The translations under genes and the position numbers were made by a program. Under the pieces are notes generated by a model. It was given only the letters and a program-made list of their open reading frames with translations. It had not been told where the DNA came from and did not search any database. Below, one piece after another: positions 48,108 through 62,000 of a DNA stretch of 62,000 nucleotides (position 1 is its first letter; each line of letters starts with the position of its first letter). Source of the DNA: Owenia fusiformis (lineage: Eukaryota; Annelida; Polychaeta; Sabellida; Oweniidae); contig CAIIXF020000001.1 in assembly GCA_903813345.2 (NCBI GenBank), positions 8,903,598 through 8,965,597 on the forward strand. Direction: 5' to 3'.

Positions 48108-48741
48108 TCTATACTTATAACCTTGGGTACAAGACTAGACCAATACTAAAGTGAAACCTCGAATCTTCTTCACATGATATATACTTTGACAATTTCTAAT
48201 TTTATCACCTCTGTAAGTTTGTTGATATTTTACAAAAAAAATACTTCCGGTTTTCAGTAATAATGTTTTTTTACGTAAAACTTTGTCATTCAATATACTC
48301 ATTGCAAGCTCTGCTGTATAAAGTAGTAACTGTATCAACGTTTCCACATATAAACAGAATAACTATTGCTAAATGGTTCAATTTCGATATAAACAATAGA
48401 AATTGTTAAGATCACACTTTCCAAATAGATTGGACCCGATTACGCTATCCTCTCAAATTTGATTGTATATTTTAGGAGGCTACATAATCTGGAATATTCC
48501 TTCTGGGGAGCAACCTTTCGAGATATTTCTGACATAATAGCATCAGTTCAAAGAGAAATATTTACTCCCACACGATACACAAAATACTCTCTTGTAAAAA
48601 TCGATGTAAAGATAAATTTCCCTGAATATTATTATCGTTATAGACCGGCAAAATTTGGGAAATCTAATTTTTATAGTTAACTGACATCACGTGATCGGCG
48701 AATGTCTTTGAAACAACCTTGACCCGCCGTCCTTTGTAGAG
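48108..48741. promoter_or_regulatory. Putative divergent KICS2/GAPDH control region
   Basis: The region separates the KICS2 start (minus) from a donor-like GAG/GTAAGATG at 48741/48742 (plus), which could end a non-coding first exon of GAPDH. It contains the palindromic E-box TCACGTGA at 48687-48694, the core of sites bound by USF, MYC/MAX and MITF/TFEB factors. No TATA box is obvious. Promoter function and the GAPDH leader exon are inference. Confidence 0.35.
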
Positions 48742-49748
48742 GTAAGATGTCTATAATTTTGCTCTCTATATTTGATGATTTCTGTATCAAAACGACATTG
48801 AATCAGGAAATATACAGTGTTTACATATACTAAATTGTCTAGACTATTACTGTTTTAGTTTCTGTGGAAATCCTTTATTTACTTTCTTTGGAATATTGAT
48901 ATGAAAATGACTGATCTGCATTAGATCTGCATAAGCTTAGCCAAGTCGCCGGCTGACGTGATGTCCTTTTCCAATAGCACCTTTTATACCATCTTCTGTA
49001 GCGCTATTTGAAGTTATAATTCACGTATATTCTATATCATATATTTCACATTATAATGTGAAGTTTTATTTGATCTTATTATCTTGGTCGATTTGTAAAA
49101 CACGTCGACCTTTCCCTGACCTTGGTCTGTGGAAAAAGTAGGCCTCATAGGCCTACTTGTTCATGTGTTTTGCATTTTAGGCTTAGGTGCACATCATTTA
49201 CATACTACAACTTTCATAAACTTCTCTAAATGATGCAAGTGTATGAAGCCCTCAGACACTTATAAATATTATAGACTCGAGCTAACTATTTTGTGCATTG
49301 ACAGTCTAAGATACATGTATAAATAAGTTTGCAATTGTCTCAACTTTTTGGAGGTATTATATTCGCCCAGACTTAAAAAACTGTCAGTATGATTTCCATT
49401 CTTTAAATGTTACTTTGCATGAATACTGATTTTACAAGGACAACTGAAGGTCATTAGGTCAAGATGCCCTTTCTTATATATGGGTTCTGCCAACCAACAA
49501 AATATGTTTGGTATCAGCATGGGCTTTCAATTTTCTAGTTGAAAGCCCATGGTATCAGTCACTGTCAAAAATCAAATCAATTATGCAGTAGTCGACCATG
49601 ATGTTTCTTTTTCAATGTTCCTTTCAATTAGATGATGTATTAGATCTTCCAGTTCAAATTCATTGTTTATCTCAAAAATTGAATTGATTCACAAACAACC
49701 ATACCCTTATTTGACCTTCAAAGATATGGCTTCAAGTCTACTGGGTAC

Positions 49749-49912
49749 ATGCTTGCCCGTAGTCAGCTTTTACCAGGAGGGGGAGCTTTTTTCCAGGGGG
49801 GGAGCTTTTTCACAATTTTGGCTAAAAATCATGCGAAAATTCTCAGAATGGTGAAAAACTGCATGATTTTGAAAGAATTTCTGGCCAGCTCCCCCTCTGG
49901 CTACGGGCCTGC
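49749..49912. mobile_element. Short TIR element with CCCGTAG(T/C)CAG-type ends
   Basis: CTTGCCCGTAGTCAGC at the left pairs with TGGCTACGGGCCTGC at the right; inside, AGGGGGAGCT pairs with AGCTCCCCCT. Non-coding, in the presumed GAPDH leader intron. Its ends resemble those of 42600-42833. Confidence 0.45.
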
Positions 49913-49976
49913 CCTGACATGTACATGTAAATTGTATTGCCAAGTAATGTTTGGCCACGCCAAACTACAGTTTTTA

Positions 49977-51449
49977 TGTCCCCACCACATAGTGTGGGGC
50001 CATATTGTCGTCCTAGGCGCGTCCGTCTGTCTGTCTGGTTGTCTGTCTGTCCGTCCGTACGTCCGGCAGTTTTCTCCAAAACGGCTACAGGTATCACCTT
50101 CTAATTTTCAGGAATAACTTATGAGTGCCTATAGATGTGGATGAAAAATTTTAAACTCGAAACCTACTTCCTGTCGGCCATTTTGAAGTCAAATGCTAAA
50201 ATGCTTGTCTGCAAACTTTAAGAAAAACTGCTTCACAGTTGCTTTTAAAACTTTAACATCTTGTTCAGCTCACTTCATTCTAGATCTGATTAGGTTTTGG
50301 ACCTGCTAGCTCAGTCATGTCAGCCATTTTGAATGTCTTAAGAAAAGTTAGCGCGCGATAATACTTTGTATCATATTGAATGGTGTTTTTGAGTTTTCAT
50401 ACTTTAACTATTTAGTAGCTTTATAAATAATTTCAGATGTACTTTGCTGTAAAAGCCTACTTTATTGTTAACAGTAGTTATATGTGATAATTTTGTAAAA
50501 AGAAATCAGCAAAAACTCATAAGGACTTTTTTTATTGTCGGCCATTTTGGATTTTTCGGTCCTAAAATCTTGTCTGTGAAGTCTTGTCTGCGCGTTTTCA
50601 GGTGAACCGTTTGGTGGATCAATTTCAAATTTTCAGGGATGATTCTTAGTATAAAAATCTAGATCTCATTAGTTTTTTGGCATTCTGGGTAAATGTCAAG
50701 GCAGCCATTTTGGATTTTCCGTCCTAAAATCTTGTCTGTAAAGTCTTGTCTACTCGTTTTCAGGTGAACTGTTTGGTAGATCAATTTCAAATTTTCAGGA
50801 ATGATTCTTAGTATGAAAATCTAGAACTGATTAGTTTTTTTGCATTCTGGGTAAATGTCAAGGCAGCCATTTTGGATTTTCCGTCTTAAAATCTTGCCTG
50901 TAAAGTCTTGTCTACGCGTTTTAAGGTGAATGGTTTGATAGATCAATTTCAAATTTTCAGGGATGATTCTTTGTATGAAAATCTACATCTGATTACTTTT
51001 TTTGCATTCTGCGTAAATGTTAAGGTAGCCATTTTGGATTTTCTGTCCTAAAATCTTGTCTGTAAAGTCTTGTCTACCCGTTTTCAGGTGAACCGTTTGG
51101 TAGATCAATTTCATATTTTCAGGGATGATTCTTAGTATGAAAATCTACAAACAGATTAGTTTTTTGACATTCTTGGTAAATGTCAAGGCAGCCATTTTGG
51201 ATTTTCCATCCTGAAATCTTGTCTGTAAAGTCTTGTTTACATGTTTTCTGGTTAACTGTGTGACGGATCAATTTCAAATTTTCAGGGGTGGTTCTTAGTA
51301 TGAAAATCTAGAACTGACTAAATTTTTGGCATTCTGGGTAAATTTTAAGGTGGCCACTTTGGATTTTCCGTCCTCAAATTGTGTTGGTAAAGTCTTGTCT
51401 ACTCATTTTCAGGATAACCATTTCACGGGATCACCACTTGGTGGGGACA
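49977..51449. mobile_element. 1.47-kb TIR element with internal tandem array
   Basis: TGTCCCCACCA at the left and TGGTGGGGACA at the right form an 11-bp terminal inverted repeat. A GTCC/GTCT microsatellite (50021-50064) follows the left end. Most of the body is the 162-bp array described separately. There is no transposase. Confidence 0.6.
50541..51420. repeat. 162-bp tandem repeat, about 5.5 copies
   Basis: The word GCCATTTTGGATTTTCCGTC, or a close variant, recurs at 50541, 50704, 50867, 51029, 51191 and 51353, a spacing of 162-163 bases. Each unit also has AAATCTTGTCTGTAAAGTCT and CAATTTCAAATTTTCAGGGA. It lies wholly inside the TIR element 49977-51449. Confidence 0.9.
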
Positions 51450-51717
51450 TTTTGAACACATTTGTGTTCTTGTATTATACATGTTATACATGTACCTATT
51501 GTGATCTGTGATAATATTCTCAAATGATTTGTGGGTGTGTTTTGACACACCTCTTTTACAATCAATATGTTTTATTTCAAAAATAATATAGGCATCACAC
51601 ATGTTCAGAGCTACATGTCTAGGTAACCCAGAAGTGTTCAAATGTTCCATTAAATCTATAGTAAAAAATATCTAAAGATATACTTGCTTTGAACTACTAA
51701 AACAAATATATAAGTTG

Positions 51718-52015
51718 CATACATGTATAGGCTTTTTGACCTGAATCGAATGTCAGACATTTGTACATACGCTCAAATTACCAACCATGAATAGTAAAAG
51801 TTCATGTATGTTTCATCGGCATTTTTCTTTTCCTTTGAGTATTAGCTGTTTCAAATATATAAATAATCCAAGGTGTATACATGTAAAGGCTTTTTGACCT
51901 GAATCAAATGTCAGACATTTGTACGTATGCTCAAACTACCAACCATGAATAGTAAAAGTTCATGTTCCTATGTTTCATCAGCAATTTTCTTTTCCTTTCA
52001 GTATTAGCTGTTTCT
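51718..52015. repeat. 158-bp tandem duplication at the GAPDH leader
   Basis: Two copies of a segment containing GGCTTTTTGACCTGAATC and ACCAACCATGAATAGTAAAA start 158 bases apart (51730 and 51888 for the first word). The second copy ends in TTTTCCTTTCAG/TATTAGCTG, a good acceptor 42 bases before the GAPDH ATG. The first copy has CTTTGAG at the same place and so no acceptor. Confidence 0.85.
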
Positions 52016-52043
52016 GTGCACACATACCAAACAACATACCAAA

Positions 52044-56618
<4,575 letters not shown>

Positions 56619-57304
56619 AGCAGTCACAATGCAGCTAAACTTTAAACAACTCTAAGGACAGCAAGAAACAATACCCTACCATACAATAGACTCCTAACTA
56701 TTAAAATCCCTTTTAAATTTCTTTAATATTATCTTGACATTATCTCTTCGTTACATGATACATTTCATTCAGATCTAAAAGAACAGTGAAAGCCATGTGT
56801 TAAACCTGTAAATGCACAGGGCTAGATGATATCATTTTAGATTAGTGTTTCGTAGAACGCATATCATGAACAGGAACATAGAATTTTAGTCTGTTACTAG
56901 AGTGTGTGTACAAATATGTACAAAGTATTGATATTGTTGTGTGATAAACAATCAGATCTGTTGATTAATATATTACTTGCTTTGTATAATTTTTTTTCAA
57001 TTTAATTTTGCCATAATATAATAACGCCTGTAAGACTCCTTATATTTGCCAAATCATCTGACTGTATATACACTTGAAAAGTATGTACAGGTTTATACGA
57101 ACAAATTGCCAATGGTTGCATGTATGCTTTATTTGACATGTTGGACAATTATTTATCATGTTGATAGGAAATCTGTGTGTACATGAGGGTATTTCTATAG
57201 CCAGTTATTTTGTTACAACATTGTATTTACTATACACGTACTGATTCATTTCTTATTTCTTATGTTTGCACCTCAGTGTGTATATTGTGGGGAATATAAA
57301 TAAA
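56619..57304 (+). other. GAPDH 3' UTR with poly(A) signal
   Basis: AT-rich non-coding sequence follows the stop. AATAAA at 57299-57304 is the best polyadenylation signal. The UTR of about 690 bases holds no other feature I can support. Confidence 0.6.
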
Positions 57305-57685
57305 TCATCAGAAAGATAAACTATGTGTTTTGTAGGTCAATTAATCTTTACTTGGAATGTGGTCTGTACTTTTAAGACCAACCTTTGCTGCATTGCATGT
57401 ATAAAAGGAATAACTGATTCCAAAATACCCTGCAGAAAATCAAGTATTTAGCAAATGGGCCTAAGCAACACAGGTGGGTTAATTAATTTGAAGCAGAAGA
57501 TGATGAATGTTAAAATATACTGCACAAAATCTATTTTTGAAGAATCCGCATTTAGGTCTATGCAAAGGTAGTGTTAATAAATTGAAGCATGAGACCACGG
57601 GATGCCATCGACTAATTTGGATTAGGTGGTTGACAGTGGAGCAGGTCGTTTTTACAAGAAATTGAATATTTTCACATAGTTTATT

Positions 57686-58698
57686 ATCCCATCGAACGAA
57701 GTTCGGAGGGATATACAGAACGCCTCCGTCCGTCCGTATGTACATCCGTACGTACGTCCGTCCGGGCAATAACTCAAATACCGTTGGCCCGATTTTGTTC
57801 ATATTTTGTACACATATACCCTATGGGGGTAGAAGTTCTGCTCGAAAGCCGATTTTCAAAATGGCCGCTCATTTAAAAATGGCGGCCATTTTAGTGCCGA
57901 TTTTACAGTAATTTAGGTGCAATATGTAAAACTGTAATACTAGCAATATGTTTTAAATGTAAAAAAATTATATAGGATTTTGATAAAGCTAAAAATATAG
58001 ATATTAAAGAAGCACATGGCAGCCATCTTGAAAAATGGCGGCCTTTACTCGTTATTATAACGATTTTTGCTTTAACTCAAGATGTAGTGGATCGATTTTG
58101 TTCATATTTGGTATGTGAATACTATAAGCATGGCACACTGTCTAATGACACTTTTGGTAGAAGGCAGCCATTTTGAAAAATGGCCACCATTTTAACATAT
58201 TTTCCTATAACTCGAAAAGTAGTGGAGCGATTTTGTTCATATTTGGTATGTGAATACTATAAGCATGGTACCCTGTCTAATGACACTTTTGGTAGGAGGC
58301 GGCCATTTTGAAAAATGGCCGCCATTTAAACGTAATTTACTCGGCCTTTACTCGCTATTTAACGATTTTTGCTGTAACCTGAAAAGATTTTGTTCATATT
58401 TGGTATGTGAATACTATAAGCATGGCACACTGTATAATGACACTTTTGATAGAAGGCGGCCATTTTGAAAAATGGCCACAATTTTGAAGTATTTTAACAT
58501 TATTCGAAAAGTAGTTGAGCTATTTTGTTCATATTTGGTATGTGAATACTATAAAAAAAAGCATATTACTTCTTCTGATGACAACTTGGCTAGTGAGCAA
58601 CCATTTTGAAAATGGTGGCCTTTCTTATGTGTGTTATTTTATGATATTTGCTATATATTTTGTTTGTAAAAATGCCAGTCATTTCTGTTCGATGGGAT
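57686..58698. mobile_element. 1.0-kb TIR element with internal tandem repeats
   Basis: ATCCCATCGAAC at the left and GTTCGATGGGAT at the right form a 12-bp terminal inverted repeat. A GTCC-type microsatellite (57724-57766) follows the left end. The body contains about four units starting TTTTGTTCATATTTGGTATG at roughly 58097, 58231, 58388 and 58523, each with GGCCATTTTGAAAAATGGCC, a short palindrome. No transposase. ORFs at 57479-57802 and 58250-58468 are repeat-derived. Confidence 0.6.
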
Positions 58699-60815
58699 TC
58701 GCTACGCTTTGGCGTTGCCGTTGTTCTGGTCTTTTAAATGAAAAGCTGCCTATTCACAGAGAAAATGAACCGGAGAGAACTAAAGCCTGCGAGTGTATAT
58801 GAAGACCTCTAAGAGTGAACATTGAACACTTCATTCCTTTACAGAACCTCGTTTTCAAAGAATTACCTGTAGGCAGGCCAAATCAAAAATCAGCTTTTGG
58901 GGAACTTAATGGAACACATTTTTCTTACTGTAAATCTGAATTAGCCAAGATGTCCTTTACGTATCATATACCATTATATATTCTCCCAACATTTTGTCAA
59001 TTTTATAAAATAAAAAGTCATATTACAAGAGTGAATGATAATGAGCTCAAAACTCGTATATATAAACATATATATTCTTTCCAAAGGAAGTTAACACTAC
59101 TAACGAGAATGTTTCAATCCATTCTGGTCATAACCCATTATCTGATATTCTTCAGATCCAGTATATGTCCTAAGATAGAACAAGCTCTATTTGAAGGAGG
59201 ACTTTCAAAGTCACACCTGGTTTAAAAATGATGGCCATTTTACTAAAGGACTTCGTTCACATCAATCGTATCTAGACTAGGGATTTTACCGTTTTTGTGA
59301 GAACTTACAAAATCGTGAAGTTAATATATAGTTTTACTGCAAAAAAACATTCACTACATTGATGATGTTGATTTAATCCGGTTTACGGCGACTATTTTAA
59401 AAAATGGTGGAAATGGTGGATTTTGATGCTATTTCATTTGACAGCACGACATGTTTTTTGACGATTTTTGCAATATGGTGGGCATTAAAAAACATTTTAA
59501 GCTTTTTGTTATGGAGCAAACTTGTCGATACTTTACATGTAACATATTTTATATTATTACTCGAACAGTAATGGAGCGCATCTACATAAACATATATATT
59601 CTCTTTTGACAACTTGTGTTCGATGTTGATCATTTTGATTGAGTTTATTATGCCTTGCTGTTACTGTACCGTTGTTACATTTTTATGATTGATTTCGCCA
59701 AAATATTTTTTGCCGCTAAAGACAATTTCAAGTGAATATATGCATTGATATATAGAACTCTCAAACATTATACGTTTATTGATGCAATAAGTCCATTCAA
59801 CTTGACATTTTGAAGATTTTATATATGGTCATTATAGATTTTCTTTCCAATTAAAGTGAGCAAACAATGTTTACGACATTCTTGTTCATTTTGTAAACAC
59901 AACACTTTCAATATGCTATGTTTATGTAGTCATATTCTGTGAAAGGTGAACCATTGACAAAATACTTCCGGACAATTTTCGTTTTGGATGAACAGCAAAT
60001 TTACATTATCCTGAAAGAGTCTAGTTTTCATTGAGCGTAATTTAATAATTCACGTGGGGTTCAAATATACCAGTTGCATACAGGGTCAATATCTTTGGAA
60101 AGTTATGAAAGCAAACGTTTGACAATGACATAATGGAGCGTGTACATTGGAAGTAAATGAACTAACTGAACCAAATCCATCGTGACATGAGATCAAGAAG
60201 TTGTGTGATTCCAGTACACTGATCTCTGAGCTAAGATTTTTACGTGAAGACTAGAACTTCAGTAATGCGATCATCTAATTCATTTTAATTGTAACCAGGA
60301 GGCCTTTACAATCAAATTACCGGTTATAGGAATTAATGATTATTGAGATCCCTACTAGGTAGGACTATCATTAGAACATTTTTCGGATCAATACACTGAT
60401 TTCTCCGATATTGGAATCAATTATATCGGGCAAAAGTTTCTATTTAGTTTCAGGCAGAAAATTATTGTAAATGATCATAGAGATGGACTGATTATTGGTA
60501 AAGAACTTATATATATAGCGGATAATTGCATCCTACGGCCCTATCACATTCCAATGACGCAGTGTGGATTGGATTATTAAGGAATGACTTGTCTAATAAA
60601 TGATGCCCAATTAGGAGGTGCCGACAAGATCTCCTCACATGAGATAATCAACGGTTTCATTTTTGAAGAAGCACGGAGATTTGAATAAAGTAAAATACAA
60701 AGCTGAGTAACAACTGGATATAAAATTACTAATTTTAGTATTGGATTTAATCCTAAATGAATTGGTGTCATTTGATCATGTTTAAACATTGGGCATTGCT
60801 ATAAAAGTCTGGATC
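58699..60815. other. Intergenic region upstream of the receptor
   Basis: AT-rich. The 136-codon frame 58815-59225 (+) has no recognisable motif and sits beside repeat sequence; I do not call it a gene. The promoter of the receptor gene should lie in the right part. TATAAAAG at 60800-60807 is too near the ATG (9 bases) to be its TATA box unless an upstream exon exists. Confidence 0.4.
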
Positions 60816-62000
60816 ATGGCCGACAATCTTACTGACACTAGTACGTATGTCACTGATGCAGCAACTAATACGTTATATGTAACTGAAGCAAATACTATGC
60901 AAGAACAGAAGTTGGATATAACTCTCCACGTTTTGTCTTCAGTACTGTTGTTGATCATCATTGTACTTGTTCTAATGGCCAACATTATTGTGATTGTAGC
61001 TATAGGGAAACATGATTATCTAAGGACTTTATCTAATACCTTTATCCTCTCGTTGGGAGTAGCTGACTTACTAGTGGGGCTTCTTGTGATGATACCAGCC
61101 ATGTTCAATCAAGTGATGGAAAAATGGATTTTCCCCGAGACATTCTGCACAGTGTGGATAGCATTTGATGTGATGCTATGTAGCGGTTCTATCTTGAGTG
61201 TATGTCTGATTAGTATAGACCGTTATCTTCTCATTATGAACCCGCTCAAGTACAAAACATTCATGACACCTTTCAAAGTCGTTGCTTGCATCACTGCCGT
61301 TTGGGTTATCACTGCCTTCAGTTCCTTCTTGCCTATCTTCAATGGTTGGCATAGGAGAGAAAACACATTTAGTGATATTGTGGCTGGCCAATGCGTACTA
61401 CAGACTAGTCTAACCTTTGCTCTCACTGCTTCTTTTTTAACGATTCTGGTACCAATTATAGTGACTACAATGCTCTATGGAGCTATATTCAAGGCAGCAA
61501 GACGACATGCTCGCCTCATTCACGCAGTCAATGCCCTGATATGGCATAAAAGACCAAAGAACATAGTATCAACCACCAAAGATGTATTTTCCAGCAAGGC
61601 ATCGTTTACACTTGGGATACTACTAGGTGCATTTGTCATCACTTGGCTGCCCTTTTTCACTGTGAACCTAATTGATGCCTCGTGTGAATGTGTGGATTCC
61701 ACCCTATTCAGCTTCATTGTATGGTTGGGATATTGCAACAGCCTTATCAATGCTATCATATACCCTTTACTCATGAAAAACTTTAGATACGCATACGGGA
61801 AAATGTTTCCATGCCTCAAGAGAATAGAAATATTCCAAGCCAACATCCATCCAACATTTTCTTCCCGAACCAAGGCGTCGGTGAGGAATATGGAGTTGTT
61901 ATCTATGGATGGGTCAAGGAGGGGTTCTGTGATAGACAATTACAAAGTTAATACTAGACACGGGGTCTTTAACACTGAATCAGTTGTAAAACAATGGAAG
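60816..62000 (+). CDS. Serotonin 5-HT6-like G protein-coupled receptor, 3'-truncated by window
   Basis: The frame is open from ATG-60816 (ATCATGG context) to the last base: 395 codons, no stop, no intron. It is a rhodopsin-family receptor: N-glycosylation site NLT at residue 4; TM2 LGVADLLVG; Asp118 (3.32), the amine-binding aspartate, in AFDVMLCSGSILS; Asp135-Arg136-Tyr137; extracellular Cys pair (FCTVW and GQCVL) for the usual disulfide; TM6 FVITWLPFF; TM7 WLGYCNSLINAIIYPLLM. Thr before Trp277 in TM6, the SFLP...GWH segment after TM4 and WLGYCNS in TM7 are shared with vertebrate 5-HT6 as remembered, so a Gs-coupled serotonin receptor is the best guess; another monoamine is possible. Oddity: the NPxxY proline is Ala313. 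The C-terminal tail continues beyond the window. Confidence 0.88.
   Translation, partial: MADNLTDTSTYVTDAATNTLYVTEANTMQEQKLDITLHVLSSVLLLIIIVLVLMANIIVIVAIGKHDYLRTLSNTFILSLGVADLLVGLLVMIPAMFNQVMEKWIFPETFCTVWIAFDVMLCSGSILSVCLISIDRYLLIMNPLKYKTFMTPFKVVACITAVWVITAFSSFLPIFNGWHRRENTFSDIVAGQCVLQTSLTFALTASFLTILVPIIVTTMLYGAIFKAARRHARLIHAVNALIWHKRPKNIVSTTKDVFSSKASFTLGILLGAFVITWLPFFTVNLIDASCECVDSTLFSFIVWLGYCNSLINAIIYPLLMKNFRYAYGKMFPCLKRIEIFQANIHPTFSSRTKASVRNMELLSMDGSRRGSVIDNYKVNTRHGVFNTESVVKQWK

Noticed and set aside
48459-48680. 73-codon plus-strand ORF between KICS2 and GAPDH
   Set aside because: No motif and it overlaps the presumed control region.
58815-59225. 136-codon plus-strand ORF
   Set aside because: No family motif, adjacent to a tandem-repeat element, poor start context. 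It could be a decayed mobile-element frame but cannot be supported.
60800-60807. TATAAAAG as TATA box of the receptor gene
   Set aside because: It is only 9 bases before the ATG, so transcription would start inside the coding region.
61176-61939. Minus-strand ORFs opposite the receptor
   Set aside because: They are shadows of the plus-strand GPCR frame, which carries all class A motifs.

Overview
The window is nuclear DNA of an animal, most likely a marine bilaterian invertebrate. The reasons are GT-AG introns in three conserved metazoan genes, AT-rich non-coding DNA, frequent TACATGTA-type motifs, and a very high density of short inverted-repeat (TIR or foldback) elements and LINE remnants. 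The phylum cannot be fixed from the sequence. There is one assembly gap of 500 N (25001-25500).

Four genes are well supported. (1) 17393-24627 (+): a four-exon gene whose exons join in phase into a predicted 1,618-residue protein. It has 23 tandem ankyrin repeats, a SOCS-box-like segment, a charged linker, a chymotrypsin-fold protease domain with an apparently intact His/Asp/Ser triad, and a C-terminal membrane anchor. I know of no characterised protein with this order of domains; it is the main candidate for an undescribed system. (2) 41259-48107 (-): KICS2 (C12orf66 family), a KICSTOR subunit of the mTORC1 nutrient pathway, ten exons, 446 residues. (3) 52044-56618 (+): GAPDH, seven coding exons, 331 residues. 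(4) 60816-62000 (+): a class A GPCR closest by memory to vertebrate 5-HT6, intronless as far as seen and cut by the window end.

Layout: 1-17.3 kb is gene-poor and filled with TIR and foldback elements, including a 4.5 kb inverted repeat (11916-16414) and a LINE remnant (6918-7409). 17.4-24.6 kb is the ankyrin-protease gene, with another LINE remnant and a hairpin MITE in its introns. 24.9-41.2 kb is mostly intergenic, with a gap, two or three repeat families and one orphan signal-peptide-like exon. 41.3-48.1 kb is KICS2, whose introns carry several elements close to splice acceptors. 48.1-52.0 kb lies between the divergent KICS2 and GAPDH genes and may hold their shared control region, with a palindromic E-box. 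52.0-57.3 kb is GAPDH. 57.7-60.8 kb is repeats and featureless DNA before the receptor gene.

The genes look like independent neighbours; there is no operon logic. Homology calls rest on recognised motifs and remembered family sequences, with no database search. Exon joins were checked by hand for splice consensus and reading phase.
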